Below are positions 61,750-64,000 of a stretch of DNA of 64,000 nt, piece by piece. Where the stretch lies: assembly GCA_025024175.1 (NCBI GenBank), contig QCXZ01000138.1, positions 46,099,092 to 46,163,091 of the forward strand. Direction: 5' to 3'. The notes beneath the pieces were generated by a model that was given only the letters and a program-made list of their open reading frames with translations, ran no database searches and had not been told where the DNA came from. The stretch comes from Rhyzopertha dominica (taxonomy: Eukaryota; Arthropoda; Insecta; Coleoptera; Bostrichidae). Position 1 is the stretch's first letter. Each line of letters starts with the position of its first letter. The translations under genes and the position numbers were made by a program.

Positions 61750-63336
61750 TCCTTTCATTACACATATTTTTAATGTTAGTCTTTCGTTGGAAGAATTTCC
61801 GAATGTATGGAAACAAGCTTCAGTCATCTCGTCCCAGAGGCTTGAAAAATCTCAGGCCTATTAGTTTTTTTTTACCAGTTTTTTTTTCTACAATATTGGA
61901 GATGCTGATGAAACCTTAACCGGAACGGCATACTACCGGTTAATCAGTCTGCTTTTAGGAAACACCACGGTACAGCTACAGCTTTGACTAGAATAACAGA
62001 TGACATTGTCCGTCAGATTGATGAAAATAGGGTAAGCTTCCTATGCCTTCTTGACTACTCAAAGGCTTTCAACTCTATTGATCGTGAGTTACTTCTATCT
62101 AAGCTTCAATACTATGGCATAGAGGGTACTGCGTTCAATTGGTTTACCAGATTTCTGTCCTATCGAGTACAGGCGGTTAGAATCGATGGCGTGACATCAG
62201 ACTGGATTACGACAGCATATGGGGTGCCTCAGGGTAGTGTGCTAGGCCCCTTAGCTTATACCGTATATATTGCCGACTTTCCTCGAATGATGCCTGATAA
62301 TTGGGGAGTGCATTGCTATGCGGACGACATTCAATGTTACGTGTCGTGCTTTCCGGAGGAAGCCAATCAGACTATAGGTGTAATTAACGAGACTCCTCAA
62401 TCGATCGTTGACTGGTCGGACATTAATGGTCTTCAACTGAATGCGAGGAAAACTCAGGTGATGTGTATCGGCTCTGTAAATTGCATTCGGAAAATGCCAC
62501 AGTGTCTTAGTACGATTCTACTGAACTCTGAAGTGATTCCTCTCTCCAAAGAAGTGAAAAACCTGGGTGTAGTAATAGACCCTCATCTGTCCTTTGAGCA
62601 ACATGCTGTGCGTAAGTCATCAATAGGGTGGTGGAAACTGAAATGTGTGTGGAAGTACAAGAACACATTATCACCGGAAATAAAATGGAAACTTGCCAAT
62701 GCACTGGTACTCTGTCACATAGATTCTTGTAACACAGTGTACTACACATTTCTGAGTAATTCAGTGAGGGACAAACTTCAATTATTGCAAAATGCATGTC
62801 TACGGTTCTCATTTTTAATAGGTTACAGGGACCATGTCACCCCATATTACAGACAGTTTAAAATACTAAAACTTAATGAGAGATATATACTGTCGTTTTG
62901 TGTGTTTTTGCGGAGGATTATTTCTAGTGGGTAGCCAACATATCTTTGCGAACGTCTGACTCGGAGATCCGATATTCATGATGTAGACTTGCGTTTTGTA
63001 CATAGTCTTTCTGTTCCTAGACATAAAACTCAGAAATTCAAAGGTAGTTTTGAATATACTGCTGCCATATTGCATAATCACTACACTGACATATTCTCTG
63101 AAAAATGTAGCCTTATAACGTTCAAGAATAAAATATCTTGTAAACTGCTAGAATTATATGAGATGTAGGGACATTTGTATCTGTTTCGAGTATCTATCTA
63201 TGTTTGCTTTATACTCAACTGTTGTTTTTTTTTGGATTAAATTAATCTGCTAATTTTATATGGAACTGCCCCTAATGTAAAACGGCTCTGCCGATTTAGA
63301 GGGCTTTTGACCTATGTATACCTTGTACATTGCTCA

Positions 63337-63375
<39 letters not shown>

Positions 63376-63376
63376 T
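61750..63376 (+). mobile_element. Non-LTR retrotransposon (CR1/L2/Jockey-like), 5'-truncated, nearly intact RT
   Basis: A long frame opens at about 61,924 (LPVNQSAFRKHHGTATALTR) and reaches 62,934. RT motifs in order: A FLCLLDYSKAFNSID, B GVPQGSVLGPL, C CYADDIQCY (catalytic YADD intact), D LNARKTQVM, E VKNLGVVIDPHLSFE. After one TAG at 62932-62934 the same frame stays open for 77 more codons (YLCERLTRRSDIHDVDLRF ... LLELYEM) to TAG at 63166-63168. A 3' UTR of about 175 bp and an (ATT)n tail at 63343-63375 follow, the usual 3' end of such elements. The upstream part (61,750-61,920) is frameshifted RT (SSRPRGLKNLRPIS). There is no endonuclease domain in the window. Confidence 0.88.
63343..63375 (+). 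repeat. (ATT)n microsatellite, LINE 3' tail
   Basis: Eleven uninterrupted ATT units at the end of the LINE 3' UTR. Confidence 0.9.
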
Positions 63377-63474
63377 CTCCCGTTTCATAGTTGTGTTACA
63401 GCATTATTAAAGATTACAGATGATATATCTGCTTATATATATGATTTACCAAAGCATTTGCATTATAAATCAGA

Positions 63475-63665
63475 TCAGCAGTGTCACTGACCTCAAGTTA
63501 TTTAGAAAATAGAGTACAGTGTGTGTTGCGTGATGAGGGAAGTAGGTCTTCTCCGATTTCCATAAGAAGAAGTGTACCTCAAGGACCTATTTTAGGGCCT
63601 TTACTTTACTGTATGTACACATTTAGTAGTTTACATCAATTTCCAGCGATGTTAACGGTTTGGTC
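63475..63665 (+). mobile_element. Second LINE RT fragment
   Basis: The plus strand encodes SYLENRVQCVLRDEGSRSSP, then SVPQGPILGPLLYCMY, the region leading into RT motif B. It differs from the copy just upstream and begins about 100 bases after that copy's tail, so it is a separate truncated insertion. Confidence 0.72.
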
Positions 63666-63689
63666 CGCATTACATAATCATACATTGTG

Positions 63690-64000
63690 AGTACCTACTT
63701 TTTACTGATGCATTAATGAATTTCTTTAAATGACTTCATTAAGAAAGAAAAATTACACGTACAATAGAAAAGGAATCTTCTGTTGGATAAATCACTTTTA
63801 ACCTATGCTACCTCTTGGAGTATTGATGCCTCACAATTTGGATTTTAGAACGCTGAGGCTTGGATATTTTTATATTCTGTAGAAGTGAATCCCTAGGGTT
63901 TGGTTTCTACACGTCAGATTATGACAAATTGTGTTAGCGTGACCAGTGGAGACACATTCCACTTACCTAAAGCAGTGGATCAATATGTGCGTTTCCTTAC
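63690..64000. other. Window end, nothing recognised
   Basis: AT-rich sequence without ORFs or repeats that I can assign. Confidence 0.4.

Noticed and set aside
1..64000. CRISPR arrays, operons, riboswitches, rRNA and tRNA genes
   Set aside because: Nothing with regular spacer-repeat spacing was seen and the genes are intron-containing eukaryotic genes; no tRNA cloverleaf or rRNA core sequence was recognised, although scanning by eye can miss a tRNA.

Overview
This is a 64 kb piece of an animal nuclear genome, almost certainly an insect. A beetle is my best guess, but the window cannot prove the order. The evidence is intron-split genes with GT/AG splice sites, very AT-rich DNA, a C-terminal half of the window taken up by the long first intron of a nemo-type kinase, and many Tc1/mariner-like DNA elements and CR1/L2/Jockey-like LINE fragments. 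A 100-N gap and scattered single N calls mark it as a draft assembly.

Layout. Positions 1-15,400 hold no convincing host gene: decayed LINE and Tc1/mariner pieces, a GC-rich island near 2 kb, a second near 7.1 kb, and a composite repeat block (10.3-15.2 kb). That block has two oppositely oriented copies of a Tc3-like transposase flanking a small mobile-element-like gene, a minisatellite and an AT-rich tandem array. From 15,456 to 16,502 (minus) lies EEF2KMT/FAM86, an eEF2-lysine methyltransferase. It is head-to-head with dynactin p150/Glued (17,015-28,116, plus), whose 16 exons I could join into one 1,272-residue frame. From 45,660 down to 29,472 (minus) lies huntingtin: 28 exons and about 2,841 codons, with no polyglutamine tract. 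As given, its frame is broken by two single-base shifts, both at A5 runs. Huntingtin is head-to-head with nemo/NLK, whose first coding exon is 47,093-47,310. The other nemo exons are not in the window, so 47,311 to the end is probably nemo intron 1, loaded with transposon remnants and ending in a nearly intact LINE reverse transcriptase (about 61.8-63.4 kb).

Functional links. Dynactin p150 and huntingtin both act in microtubule/dynein vesicle transport, and they sit tail-to-tail here about 1.4 kb apart. I treat this as a coincidence worth a synteny check, not as an operon. Both head-to-head pairs (EEF2KMT/dynactin and huntingtin/nemo) have short spacers that should hold their promoters.

I found no clear undescribed system. 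The best leads are the small OB-fold-like gene with its own TATA box in the 12.3-12.7 kb block, a coding-looking island inside a huntingtin intron, three unrecognised small ORFs, and several unnamed terminal-inverted-repeat families, one of them with a full-length and an internally deleted copy.
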